Origin: Hetaerina americana
Lineage: Eukaryota > Arthropoda > Insecta > Odonata > Calopterygidae
Reading direction: 5' to 3'
DNA length: 64,000 nucleotides
NCBI GenBank assembly: GCA_022747635.1
Contig: JAKTNV010000001.1
Span: 34,925,851-34,989,850, forward strand
Each line of letters opens with the position of its first letter. Positions within the stretch are counted from its first letter, which is position 1. A program made the position numbers and the translations under genes. The notes under the pieces were generated by a model. That model was not told the origin of the DNA. It worked only from the letters and a program-made list of their open reading frames with translations, and did no database searches. Below are positions 1 to 11,080 of the stretch, piece after piece.

Positions 1-239
1 AAAAATTAATTTAATTATAATTTTTTTACTGCAAGTATGACAAAGTTTTTACTCCCTATAATATCCAAATAAATAGTGTATTGTTACTAAACATATTGAC
101 CTATTAGATTGTATCTTAAACTCTGCAAATTTAAGTAAGAATCACGCAAATAGTACCTCGCGAAGCCGATTTTTCAATCATTCCTGTCAATACAGGTATA
201 TCATACTTAAGGAATTACCACCAACCATAGTTATTAACC
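1..239. other. AT-rich sequence, nothing recognised
   Basis: No coding, repeat or RNA signal was seen before the first SINE. Confidence 0.4.
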
Positions 240-493
240 CAAACTTTGGTTTGATAGGTGAGGGTGGAGCTTACCATGTACTAAGCCCAACTATGTGTGT
301 TATTTACACAGCAGGGAAAGATAAGGGGCAGTTCATTTTCCTGTGGTTTCCCTCGAAGATCTGGTACTCAAAAAATCACGCAGCTTGGATGAAGCTGAGA
401 ATGCTCAGATGGGTCACTCAGAATCGAATCTGTGCCCTCCATTCCATAGCCCAGCGCCCTACTTGCTGTACCACCACTTTAAGAATTCCAATT
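240..493 (-). mobile_element. SINE-B copy 1 (tRNA-headed, near full length)
   Basis: Read on the minus strand, the copy begins with a tRNA-like head. It has an A-box-like stretch near 485-460 and a B-box-like AGATTCGATTCT near 425. A body follows that contains GAGTACCAGATCTTC and the tail ends in CCCTCACCTATCAAACC. Body and tail are recognisably shared with 31239-31368 and 36701-36835, which makes this a dispersed family. The short reading frames across it are not meaningful. No clear target-site duplication was found, so both ends are approximate. Confidence 0.6.
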
Positions 494-542
494 TAAAACT
501 TTTTTCAACATCAGGAATAAGAGAAACTGACTCATCTGTCGA

Positions 543-840
543 AATTGGAAATCATAGTAGAAGTGGTTTTTTAGGGGGGGGCGACCGACAGCTGAGGTCA
601 TTTGCGCCATAGGGGATGGACAGGAAAGGATGAAGTGTGGAGAGAAACCCGGCGTCGGCATTAGCCTACTCTTTACGAAAGGCGCCAAGGGGTCCACAGT
701 TTAACGTCCCATCTGACGGACGGCGTAATCACTCAAAGTGCCCTCCACAAAGCACCTCAAGTAAGGATCGAGATACCTCTGAACAATATTCAACACCGCC
801 GGGATTTGAACCTACGCCCTCTGGGTGAATTGGAAATCAT
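543..840 (-). mobile_element. SINE-A copy 1 with 13-bp target-site duplication
   Basis: The element proper is 556-827, and the direct repeat AATTGGAAATCAT sits at 543-555 and 828-840. Read on the minus strand it starts inside the tRNA-like head. The B-box region GGTTCAAATCCC is present, the A box is missing, so the copy is slightly 5'-truncated. The conserved body follows, with GGACCCCTTGGCGCCTTTCG and CTGTCGGTCGCC, and a short tail. Further copies lie at 20947-21252, 27937-28253, 37762-37909 and 39563-39868. The duplication shows retrotransposition by a LINE machinery. Confidence 0.85.
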
Positions 841-1889
841 GTTGCGAGGCGAGGACTTTTTCTTTGTTCTCCAATCGCGTGCGGTCACGGCTCGTCCTAC
901 AGCGTCACGGATGGCCAAATATCACAGCACCCTCGTAAATAATGAACTAAAAACAGCGCCCGGATGGAAAAACAAACGAGTGAAGCATTCAAAATGTAAG
1001 TCTGCCAAATCCATTTTAATTATCAGAAATTTAACGTAATTTAACAATTCCGCATTCGCTCCAAAGCAATATGGCATCATAAAAAAAGTATAAATCGGTT
1101 AACAAAACACCACAAATCCTTGAAGAGAATCTCAGAATTTTCCGGAATTTTTCGAACGATGACTGGAGCATAAGGGTTTGCTAAAAGTGCTCAAGTAATG
1201 CACTTCTCGCATCGTATGATCCGTAATATCAGGAGGAGGTCTATCCGTAGATCCTTGACAGCATCCAATGTATGCATTAACGCATATTAAGTTACGTTAC
1301 GTAATCTAAGTTTTTCCAATCGGGGGAGGGGAACTTATTGTGAAAGATGAGGAAAGGAGAGGGAAGATTATGGGGAAAACTTCTTGAAAAATTCCCACTG
1401 AAATGCGGTAAATAATTAAATTTCAAATTCAAAGATGAAAAATAAATAATTAGAGTCATTTCTAAAATATAAATTGAAAATAACTGAGCACCTACCGAAA
1501 TGAAATGAAAATTAAGAAGCTAGAAAAAATATTGACCTATCGAAAGACGGACTAAAATTTAAAGGAAACCCCAGATGTAAATGTGAATTAAATATTTAAA
1601 AAAACGAGTGGTAGGAAGTATGCTGCTAATTGAAATAAATCTTATTTATGCCAATGGGAAATGCAACGTTAAAAACGCCAACATTTTAAGTACTCCTAGT
1701 AATAAGGAGCTGAAAATATAAAATTGAAAATTTAGAGAATTCAGTTATATAAAACTGAATTACACACTATACTATTCTAAAATATAATTCCAAACCTAGT
1801 TTGAAGAATGTATGATTTAAAGCTACTCTAAAATACTTTTAACTACTTCCCAAAAGTAGTTCAAAAATAAATTAGTCCTACGCTGCATA
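841..1889. other. AT-rich intergenic sequence
   Basis: Only short frames without coding character were seen, and no repeat family was recognised. Confidence 0.4.
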
Positions 1890-2760
1890 AACTTCGGCCG
1901 CCACAATCTCTCTTTCGTTATCAGAAAATTGAGATTCGTTTTTCTTTCCTTCTCAACACAAAATGTTGCCGAAAAGATGGTCCTGGTTTAGATTTTAGGC
2001 CACCAGGAAGTCTCCTTCAAAATTCAGATAAGAGCGCATTTGAACCCGACGCACTTCCGAGCTCCGTCTTGTCCACAGCGCAAGTCGAGTTTTCAGTTAA
2101 GTTCTTACATTCAATGGGAACCGACCTCTTGCTGCGGCCGGCCGTGCACTCCTTAGGGGATTTCGCGCAGGGAGTCTCAAGGAGTCTAAGAGAAGAGTCA
2201 GCCGGCTTTTGCCTGAGACGGCGCGCTCCCACAAAAGTTAAGTGCACGGTGGCCCCGTATGTGTGTGTGTGTGTGCTTTGAGGGATGGGAGACGATATGG
2301 CCCCGGGAGGCTTAGAGAGAGAGAGAGAGCGTCGTTGTCTCGGGCGTCTTAAACCTCCCCTTCCCCCCATTCCAGGGAATTCTCTCCACCGAGGTTTTAT
2401 TTATTTTTTCATCCCCGGCCCGGTCCGCTTTACGAAGGAAGGAGAAGCAAGTCGATAGTCGGTCGACTCTTGCCGCGTTGACCCACTCGCTCCTCTTCGT
2501 TCGAAAGAGAAGAGGCCCCGCGCTATTCCCGCGCCCACACATTCCCTTACTCCGCATTCCACTACTGAAGCTGCCCCGAGGGGAATAGGGGGGGGGGCGT
2601 AGTAGTCCTTAGCTCCTTATTGCCCCAGGGTGCCGACCACGCGAGCACTCAAGCTTTCGACGGACGAACGCAAAAATAAAAGAGGGCAGCCTCGTGAGAT
2701 TTTATGAATTTTAATCTTCGTCCGAGTCTTGTGAAGACTTCTTACGTAGCTTAGAGTCAC
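1890..2760. other. GC-rich, CpG-containing segment with (GT) and (GA) tracts
   Basis: Base composition changes sharply from the AT-rich flanks. A (GT)n run lies near 2260-2277 and a (GA)n run near 2313-2330. The short frames on both strands look like by-products of GC richness. The segment could be a promoter or untranslated exon of a host gene. No splice site or recognisable protein supports a specific call. Confidence 0.3.
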
Positions 2761-2789
2761 ACGACCATGAAACTTGAAGGTTAAAGGGG

Positions 2790-3350
2790 GAGTGGTGTAG
2801 GCTTGGCGGTTTTCAGGGTGGGGTTTTATGGGAGGAAGGAAAATAACTTAAAACTCGACAGGAGGGAAGAAGACAAAGGTCAGAAAGGAAGGGACGAGAA
2901 GTTTCGAAAGGGGGGAATTCCAAGGAGACAGAAACAAGGGCCGGAGGAAATATTGAGATAGGGCAGGATGTTGAAAGCCAGCGACAGGGGGGGAGTGTTG
3001 AGGTTAACGGGGAAAATGTGGCTGAGGAGAGTGGCCCTTTTGGAGGGAGTGGTGAGCGAGTGAGGGAGTTATGACCTGAAGAAGGCAACAGTGCACATAA
3101 ATGTTCTTCACACTGAGCATCACTATTTTAGAATTCCACAAGAATGTGCCGTGGTTTTTATATTTATCACGCTGAGTCGAATGGATAAATATAGCGGCGG
3201 GACCTACGGTTAGAGTCGCGGGGCTCGGTTCGGTCCCCCCTTCCTCCTTTCATTTTCGCCCTTTGGATTCCTTTTTCTTCCTATCTTTCATTTTTCTTTT
3301 TGATTTTCCCTATTCTCCCTCCTTGTTTGTGTTTTCCCTCATTTTTCTCT
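2790..3350. other. Polypurine block followed by polypyrimidine block
   Basis: About 2800-3075 is strongly G/A-rich on the plus strand, while 3230-3350 is strongly T/C-rich. Reading frames here reflect composition only. Confidence 0.4.
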
Positions 3351-6300
3351 CCAGAGTGCTATTAAAGGTCTATGTACTATCAGAAAATGCATGGAATTGC
3401 TACGTAATGAGGAGAATTGCCATCATTTCAAGCAACTGGGTTTGGAATAAAGGAAATTAATTTCTCACGTTTTCCCAACAAAAATGGTTGATTATGTTCT
3501 TCTCTTAGTTTGGATAAAGCATCCTGTATAGTCATGGCTTTGAGATCCATTTGGTTACGTATCAAATATTTAATCAAGGCAAATCAGGGTGGTAAGAAGA
3601 AATAAAATCTTATAAATTTGATCAAGGGCTTATGAAATGTATCCTGATGGTCTGTGACGTGACATCTCTGGGTTGGTGTATAATTCCAATTCCATGAAAA
3701 AGTAGAGCTGCGAAGTTTAGGAAAATAGTTTCAAAAATGATACATTTCTTACTAGATGCTAAAATGTATCGGCAAAAATTTGGGGTACATCTCAAACACC
3801 TACGTAGGCACAGGCTTATAGATTTCCTAAAGGGGGAGCGCCAATCATAGAAGTATTGGGAACATACATTAAAAAAATACAGAACAGGGGATGTTAACTA
3901 CATTGAGAAACCTCTCATGTTAAAACCTTAGATTTTGAGGTTGTATTTTATCGAATAGAATGACCAAAGCTAACAAACCTATTGTATGATATTTTAGGAC
4001 ATATTAAAAGCCTGTTTATCAGTCTGAATTTACCAGTTCCTAAGTGAGTGTTTTCGAATTCCTTTATAGTGAACATGCAAGAGAATAGTTTTCACAGGAA
4101 TAACAGATAGGACTGGTGGTGAGAATGAATTATATTAGGTAGGTACATAGTCTAATAAGTCTGGTGAAATTGTGATAGGTGAATCTTTGGTTAATCAGTA
4201 ACAGTATTGCAGACATTATTCAGTCACCTTACAGAACAAAACCCATTTGAATAATAACATCCTCTTGGAGATTCTAGGGGGTCTCCTACGTCAAAATGTT
4301 CCATATGATTCCACAGCCCAGGGGGTTTCTGATTAGTCTCTTAAGTTAGAAATCACATGGAAAATTGGGAAGCAGGAGAACTCTTAGAGCCTCCAAAAGC
4401 TGGGAGACGGTTATAGATATAAGCTTGAGTGTGATAGGTAGGATATTGTTGTAAACCTGTAAAAACGTAAAAATTTAGATAAGTATTAAGAAGGATAGGT
4501 GATACAATTCATAGTAGTAGTTTAGTTTATATATTTTGAAATTATTTTAAGTAAATCAAATTTAACTCAAGCGAAATTTATTTTAAAACGTCATGATTGT
4601 GAAGGAAACTGCATATCCTTTCTTTTATCAGAAGAAGAATTGTGCTAGCAAAGAAAAAAATTACAAAATGGTAGAAACTACCTTTAGCAAAGACGTAAAG
4701 GTATGAATTGATGATTATTTTTGTATGAAAAGCGGCCTATGAACAGTGATTTTCAATAGAGAAAATAAGGGTAGATGTAGGGTTTGAGAAGTATTTTTTG
4801 AGTAGGATGGAAGAAGTTAACTGGCAAGACAACCAAGGAGTGGTCGATCGGTTATGATAAGGGAGGAGTTTATTGGGAGGAATTGGAGAAAGAATGGGAG
4901 TGTTGACGATGGAGTTATTGAGTTATTGTTGACAGTCGCCATGGATGGATTGCGGTGACGAGACAGGACGATTTCAAAAGATAACGTTTTGGACTGTATG
5001 ATGGAATAGAAATTATAACTCGCTAGAGAAGATAATCTTGACGGAAAAGGAAGTTTCATTATTTCCAGAAGTGTTTCAGAAGTCCATATATACATGCCTC
5101 TTTCAGTTGACTTTCAAAACTTTGGTCCAAACGATATTTAGAGCTGCGATAACAATAGTTCAATACAAGGTATTTCCGGAGTGAAGCCGGACATTTTTCC
5201 TAGGACCCTACAACACACTTTTTTCAAAAATGTTTCTGTGAAAATTGTGCCCTGAAAAGGAAGTGACTCGGAAGTTAACTATATTGAAATACAAGGCTTA
5301 TAAGATATTATTAATCGAATATCGAGCGGCGCAATCAGGATTTTGGACTGCGATCCTTTAGATTTTTTCTGCCCATCAGCGCATAACTACCAAATTTCCT
5401 ACGCTTTATTTCGCGGAATTCCCAAGTCCCTGTGAAATTTTGGCAGCAATTGTGTTACGAAGAAAATTATTTAGTGATCACTCAACATAATCAATTACAT
5501 CTCTTAGTTATTCCTCGATTATCTAATGGATACGAAACGCAAAGGGACAAAAAAGTAATGAATGTTCTAAAAAAAACTGTCTAGGAAAATAATTGGAGGA
5601 CTTAAACGTATGAGTTTAGCCGCAAAAAAAAAACATTTTTGCGCCTGTACTTACGGAAAAGTGGCAGGTTTTTCACCACAGTGTTACATATGATTCCGAT
5701 TTTTCATGTTGCGATCCCGAGTACGAAAAAACACCGATCCGTTGTTTTTTTTTTAATATGATCGCCGTGAGTGCAACGAGGTGTGCGGCGGCGTGTGCAC
5801 GCACGTCCACGCCGGAAAATACACGCACGCACTCCCAATAATTCAGAATAACGTCCAAAATTCACGGTACGAGAGAATCTGAAAATCCGGGCCGGATTCA
5901 GACCCGAGTAGGTGCCCTCTTATTTATTATCTGGTTTTATTACCCACGCTGAAATTTTCCAGGTGGATATTAACGAATTGGCATAAAATAGCAGTTTTAG
6001 ATATTAACCATACCCGAACCACGCCCCCATTGCGCCAATGAGCCACCCGCACCATTAATACTTTTAATCCCCTCTGGAGGTTCGTGAACCCAAAAAAACT
6101 GCCATATCCTGAATAAGTGCCATTTTTATCGGAAAACGCGGACGTCCGTACCTTTAAAATCACGCGCAGTCTATGACTACACGATTTTTTCTCTTTGAAA
6201 CACTTGATGCTCTCTCAAAGGAAACGGCCACCCTTTGAAACATTCAGGAAACCTCGATGGCTAATAAAACTAAGAGCATGCACTTCGATCCGTTTTACCA

Positions 6301-7109
6301 AATTTGTTCGACGAAAATTGTCTCCGCGGTGGAATTAAATCTTTACTAGAGTGGATATCTTTTCACTGCTGTTCAGTTTTGCGTTCGCACAACTTCTTGC
6401 TCGATAAATATTGCTTAATAAACTTTGGGTCATAAGCATACATGTCTCATTCATTACCGTAAGGGCGGCAAAATGTAAGCATTACAACATCCTATGAAAT
6501 TTCATGTTGATTTAATTAGCCGCTACTCAAGATGAAGGGCATCTTAAGATCATCCGGGAGATGAAGGGCATCTAAGGAGGAAAGGAAGGAAAAAAATCTA
6601 ACGAAAATCCCCGAAACACCGACCCCAGCGTGTACACGCATACACATGTTAGCGCTAAACCCCGTTTAAAACAAGATTTAATACTAGCCACCGCAGAGGA
6701 TCGTATATTGCATATGAGGGTACAAAAAATGAACATAGCATACCATTATAGAGACCACCACCTAACCTATACAGATCATGCAGATCTGATGCTCAATTAT
6801 ACAGGGAGGAGATTTTTTCCCAAGAGAGCTAATGTTTTGATCGCTGGAATACAGTCAGATTTTAGTTCTGTATAATATGTCACCTCCATATTACAATGGC
6901 TGATGTTGCCCAATGACATCGGTCGTAACATATTTCTACAAGATTGGGGCTGAGCAAGACTCTGGGAGATTGAAACAAATGGATAGCTAACCGAAAGGTC
7001 TGCCGAATATCAAAGGTTAATAGACTCGATTAGCTGATCGATCGGCATTCCGTCGTATCGATTCAATCGACTCGACTACTTAAAACTTCTGAATAACCCC
7101 CCAGATGCG
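3351..7109. other. AT-rich intergenic sequence
   Basis: No gene or known repeat was recognised. A minus-strand 92-codon frame at 4817-5095 is open, but it has no recognisable motif and no splice context, so it is not called. Confidence 0.35.
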
Positions 7110-7235
7110 TTAAAAATTGCTCACCCTATAAATCGCAGCTTGGGTGAAGCTGCCTTTGTCCATCAGTCATCGTGAATCGAACGCGAGCCCCTGGTCAGTA
7201 GCAGAACGCTCCACCCACTAACCCACAACTCGTCT
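7110..7235 (-). mobile_element. SINE-B-like tRNA head fragment
   Basis: On the minus strand an A-box-like GGGTTAGTGGGTGGAGCG and a B-box-like GCGTTCGATTCACG are spaced as in a tRNA-derived SINE head. They are followed by CAGCTTCACCCAAGCTGCG, which resembles the head-body junction of the copy at 240-493. The rest of the body is absent. Confidence 0.5.
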
Positions 7236-8779
7236 CTATTTTTAATTAAAGAGTAGTTTTGTTTTGTACCATGGTAATTAATTCACCACGGTACTTAAAA
7301 ATTGAAAAAAAGGTGTAAAAAAGTATATCGAGGTTGTTTTTTAGCTAAAAATAAATGCATGATGACGTTAAATTTTGCCTTGCGTGCTCGATGATTCTAT
7401 TCCATTTATTGATTCATTCAATGCTTAGTGTAGTTTTTATTTATAATAATTCCAATTTGCAGACCTTCGATTCGTACGAGTAAAAAGCCACAGCTGATTG
7501 TTGGCAGATCGGACGACTCGTTAGCTTTATTAACTGGGAAATGCAGCCGGGGTAGAAATGAAAAATTTAGCTTTCAAAAAATTTTTTTCCAAACAATTTT
7601 GCCCTATAAATATTAGTCTCTCATAAATAATTTGATTTTTATGCGGCCGGGTGGTGGTCGCAATTTTATTAATTTTTTCTACGTACGCCTTTCATTAAAG
7701 TAGTTTATAATCAATTTTGTGATCCGTAACTTTATTGCCATTTTTTCCGCCCTAATAATTTTGTAATGTTGTAATTCGTTGAACACACATGAAGTCAGCA
7801 CAGACGTTCTGGTTCCATTTTGAATCACACTAGGCACTGTTGGTCCAGCTATCTATGTGCATAGAGGATAAATTGAATTGGAAAGTCATCTAAATTTCAA
7901 TGTGGCAATGTTTGAGGGAGTAAGCGTTAATACGCTTTGGGCATTTGGTAAAATGAACCCTTTGAAAGGTCATCCCTTCTATGTCATGTGCAGTAATGGA
8001 TTTAAAGAGTCATTAGAAGAAGCGCTATATTCGATACGCGCCCAGATTTTGGGTGCTCAATTATTTCTGCCAAATGGGAAATGTTTGCATAAATGAATTT
8101 CAAAATGCTCAGCCACAAAATTTTAGTATTGATTAAACAGACACGACATTTCCATAGCATTAATTGAAAGAAAAAGAGAATGGGAAACTTAAACAGGGAA
8201 ATCAATACAAATAATCTCTTAATATAATTGGGTATTTGAATGACAAATTAAAATTTGTTTCCGAAAAATGTCTCCATTGCGCGGAATAATTGTTAAGTAA
8301 TTTAATCAAATTTAATTAAATGCTGTGTTTCTGATAAATTAATTTATCTATTTTTTATCAAATACTATGCCAATGAAAAGAGATGAAAGCGAAAATTTTG
8401 AAATTTGAACAAGGATAATAATATAGATTTAAGCCATTCCAATATTATCATCAGAGAATTTCCGATTGATATTTGCTGGAAATCGCGGTTCAAAAGTCCA
8501 AAACATTGAGAGAAAAATCGGTCATTGTTTTTAAACGCGACGAAAGAGTGACGATTGGATATTATTTGTTCTTTTTATGCATTTATTAAAATGCAATTTA
8601 GCAATTAGCCAGATGGCAAGATTCAGCTGAAACAATCGATAATTATAAATTAGAGTCACAAAAAATGATTAAAAATCACAGTTAAATCAATCAATAATTA
8701 GAAGCAAGCCAGATAGAATTGCCAAATCGAAAAATCGGAAAGAAAAAGAAATTCGGTCAATGTGTTTGGACATTCTCTT
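7236..8779. other. AT-rich intergenic sequence
   Basis: Very AT-rich. A 72-codon plus-strand frame at 7878-8096 lacks an ATG at its start and has no recognisable motif. Nothing else was seen. Confidence 0.35.
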
Positions 8780-9322
8780 CTTGAAGCTACTGACGTTTAC
8801 AAGGAAAGGTTTAAAAATGTCTCCAGTTAATTTATTCTAATTACCAGTTCCCTTATTGAGGAAGGAATGCCTACTTTTGTCACTCCTTTCAATGGAGCAT
8901 TTCAGTGTCTGTGTTTGATCTCACCTTCCTTTGTACCATCCAGCTGGTGCCTTTACTTTGACTTGTCCCCATTCCTCATTTCCCGCGTACAAAACAAAGC
9001 CCAGCCTTCCAATTGCCCGCCTCTTCTTTATTCTTTCCCATTGCAACCACTTAATCATGCCACTTAGGCCACCTTCCATTTGAAATTTACCTAAAACGAA
9101 GCAAGCAACTTTCATTTGGACCCTTTCAATTATTTTCTCTAATTGATTTTGATGAGGGACCCTTGACCCATACTTGACCCATACTCTAACTAAGACTAAC
9201 TAACCCTTTTCTTTGGTTTTTATGCTGCACTCTTTAGGATGCGCATGATAAAATTTAGCGTTCCGTGTAACTTACTTATCGTTATCTCGACATGTTCATT
9301 CTATTTCAAGCTATTTGAAAAA

Positions 9323-9334
9323 GTTAATCCTAGA
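9323..9334. repeat. Left target-site duplication of the PLE
   Basis: GTTAATCCTAGA is repeated exactly at 9964-9975. In the LINE the single original copy encoded the YLGL stretch on the minus strand. Confidence 0.85.
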
Positions 9335-9767
9335 ATCCTTTTCATCAGATATGGTGACCAGATTCAACTGCGTCACCAAGATAGCTGACACCCTACCCGG
9401 ACCCAAGGATGAAATTTCACCGTTAATATCAGAAGGCGTGTACCAAGTGCCATGCTCTTGCGCCAAATGGTACATCAGTGAAACATGCAGAGCGCTGAAA
9501 ACACGCATGAGTGAACATCAGAGGGCAACCAAGGCCAAACAGTTTAGAGCATCGGCCATCGCTGAGCACGCCTGGAGTGAACCTGGACACTCTATTCTGT
9601 TCGACGACGTTAAAATAATAGCGAAAGAAGAAAAATACTTCCAGAGAATAATCAGAGAGGCCATTGAAATCATTAAAAGGCCAAAACATTTTAACAGAGA
9701 GGATGGATATCCACTCCACAGTGCGTGGAAAAGAATTATTCCGCGCAAATATGAGGACGTTCCCTGA
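9335..9767 (+). pseudogene. PLE GIY-YIG endonuclease domain, C-terminal fragment
   Basis: The open frame runs in from LINE sequence (first ATG at 9315) and the PLE part begins at the duplication edge, so it has no start of its own. The translation shows GVYQVPCSCAKWYI, a GIY-YIG-type signature with the final Gly of YIG replaced by Ser. TRMSEH follows with the conserved Arg, then SAIAEHAW, and REAIEI with the conserved Glu. It ends with NREDGYPLHSAW, typical of PLE C-termini. In intact PLEs this domain nicks DNA to prime reverse transcription. Here the RT half is missing, so the copy cannot be autonomous. The frame has no internal stops, which suggests a fairly young insertion. Confidence 0.85.
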
Positions 9768-9807
9768 TTGGCCAAGAAATTTCCCGGTATTGGCGCCGGA
9801 TTTTCCC

Positions 9808-9815
9808 TATATAAG
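9808..9815 (+). promoter_or_regulatory. TATA-like box in PLE terminal module
   Basis: TATATAAG lies 41 bases after the end of the GIY-YIG frame and 39 bases before the CTGAGGA hairpin. A start site 25-30 bases downstream would fall just before the hairpin, as expected for an internal promoter in a PLE terminal repeat. Activity is inferred. Confidence 0.5.
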
Positions 9816-9846
9816 ACGGGGCAACAAGCTTCTTTTCATCCTTGAC

Positions 9847-9877
9847 CTGAGGACGCCAGCAGGATAGCTGGCGAAAC
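9847..9877 (+). ncRNA. Hammerhead-like core hairpin in PLE terminal module
   Basis: CTGAGGA (9847-9853), one C, stem GCCAGC (9855-9860), six-base loop, stem GCTGGC (9867-9872), then GAAAC. This resembles the conserved core of a hammerhead ribozyme, CUGANGA-stem II-GAAA. It has one extra base before stem II, and no convincing stem I or cleavage triplet was found. The same arrangement recurs at 16779, 31621 and 40466. Confidence 0.5.
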
Positions 9878-9963
9878 TGTTGTGCATTTTAACGACATAC
9901 GCGGACGCAGCCCGAAAAATGTGGAAATCACCTACTCATCGCCACGGAAACCTGCGAACGAAC

Positions 9964-9975
9964 GTTAATCCTAGA
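9964..9975. repeat. Right target-site duplication of the PLE
   Basis: Exact copy of 9323-9334 (GTTAATCCTAGA). Confidence 0.85.
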
Positions 9976-10327
9976 TATTTGCGCTTGTTAACTACCTGTT
10001 AAATTTCTTTCCTCGATTTATAATTATATTTCCAATTTGATTCTTTGTTTTCCTTCTGTAATAAATGCGTTTGCTCAGTTTGTCAATCTTGGGTCAACCC
10101 CATTCTGCTAACCTCATCAGTCAATATTTCATGTTTTACTACATCGAATGTTTTTGCAAAGTCCATCACAATACCATCTCCGTATCTTATATGATTATAA
10201 ATATAGACTATGTCCTGAATAATCCAATCGTCTGGGTGTCACAGGTGTAACCCGTGCTGACTGAGACTTATCCAATGGAGTATATTGCATGCTCACTTTA
10301 TGTAATTCGTTACTGTTCATTCAAATA

Positions 10328-11080
10328 CGAGGGTCATCCGGAAAGTAGTACCCGTTCGTGAAATAAAGACACAAAAGTAAATATTAACAAACATAAAAAA
10401 TTTTATTTGAAAGAGGATACTTTAAACTACTTCTCAACATAATCTCCAAGCAAATTAAGGCATTTGTCATAACGTGTGACAAGTTTCTGTATTCCTGCTG
10501 CATAGTCCTTCACCGCCAGGTCATTGAGATACGCGAGGGACCCATCTTGCACAAATTTTTGCATAATGCAGATGGTGTTTAACAATTTCATGAACAATTG
10601 TTCGAGAAACATTGGGAAAATGCTCACAGATGTCATCAATTGTGACGCGCCGATCGTTCCTCACGAATTCGTCAACTGAGCTCACCAGTTGGTCTGTAAT
10701 GACAGACGGTCTCCCCGAACGCTCATCGTCGTGTGTGTTCCCCCTCCCCATGTTGAAGTTGCGACACCACCGCCGAACAGACGACTCGTCCATTACATTG
10801 TCTCCATACACCTCCTTTAATTGGCGATGAATATCACATGGGCGAACGTTTCTTGCATTGAGGAATTTAATCACTGCCCTCACTTCACAACTGGCGGCGT
10901 TCTCAATTTTTTTAAACATTGTAAACAATCACAGAAACAACACAGGCAATGCTAGCGTCACGCAACTTGGCTCAGAGAAGGCAGACAAGCCACTGAAGCT
11001 ATCTGACCTCGTCCAGCGGCTACTCGCGTCGTCAGCACTTCATGCGGCACGAACGGGTACTACTTTCCGGATGACCCTCG
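10328..11080 (-). mobile_element. 753-bp mariner deletion derivative, copy 1
   Basis: Terminal inverted repeats beginning CGAGGGTCATCCGGAAAGTA are flanked by TA dinucleotides (10326-10327 and 11081-11082). The internal sequence encodes the N-terminal and extreme C-terminal parts of a mariner transposase; the catalytic middle is missing. A near-identical copy of exactly the same length lies at 31738-32490 in the opposite orientation. Removing this element with one TA makes the surrounding LINE frame continuous (KVFE), so it inserted after the LINE. Confidence 0.92.
10521..10919 (-). CDS. Truncated mariner transposase: DNA-binding domain only
   Basis: The 132-codon frame starts at the ATG giving MFKKIENAAS and ends in RWVPRVSQ. 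It covers the N-terminal paired helix-turn-helix region of mariner transposase: a first HTH (VRAVIKFLNARNV), the linker GRPS, and a second HTH ending TIVHEIVKHHL with KICARWVP. It stops before the first catalytic Asp, so it cannot cut or join DNA. Only the final 35 or so residues of the transposase, ending LLGDYVEK, follow in another frame up to 10427. An intact frame of this kind could still bind the terminal repeats; that is inference. The copy at 31899-32297 encodes the same protein. Confidence 0.7.
   Translation of the reverse strand: MFKKIENAASCEVRAVIKFLNARNVRPCDIHRQLKEVYGDNVMDESSVRRWCRNFNMGRGNTHDDERSGRPSVITDQLVSSVDEFVRNDRRVTIDDICEHFPNVSRTIVHEIVKHHLHYAKICARWVPRVSQ

Larger units (their letters stand above)
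9335..9963 (+). mobile_element. 5'-truncated Penelope-like retroelement (PLE)
   Basis: This 629-bp insertion is bounded by exact 12-bp direct repeats and lies inside the older LINE. It carries the C-terminal GIY-YIG part of a PLE protein (9335-9767). A terminal module follows with a TATA-like TATATAAG at 9808-9815 and a hammerhead-like hairpin at 9847-9877. No reverse transcriptase domain remains, so this is a 5'-truncated copy. In characterised PLEs the terminal repeats carry promoter activity and hammerhead motifs, which fits this layout. Confidence 0.85.

Noticed and set aside
2069..2281. Peptide with MGTDLLL, also seen in a frame at 51791-52063
   Set aside because: The nucleotide match is short and imperfect and does not extend; likely chance.
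9315..9334. ATG at 9315 as the true start of the GIY-YIG protein
   Set aside because: It lies in LINE sequence outside the PLE boundary, so it is an accidental start.
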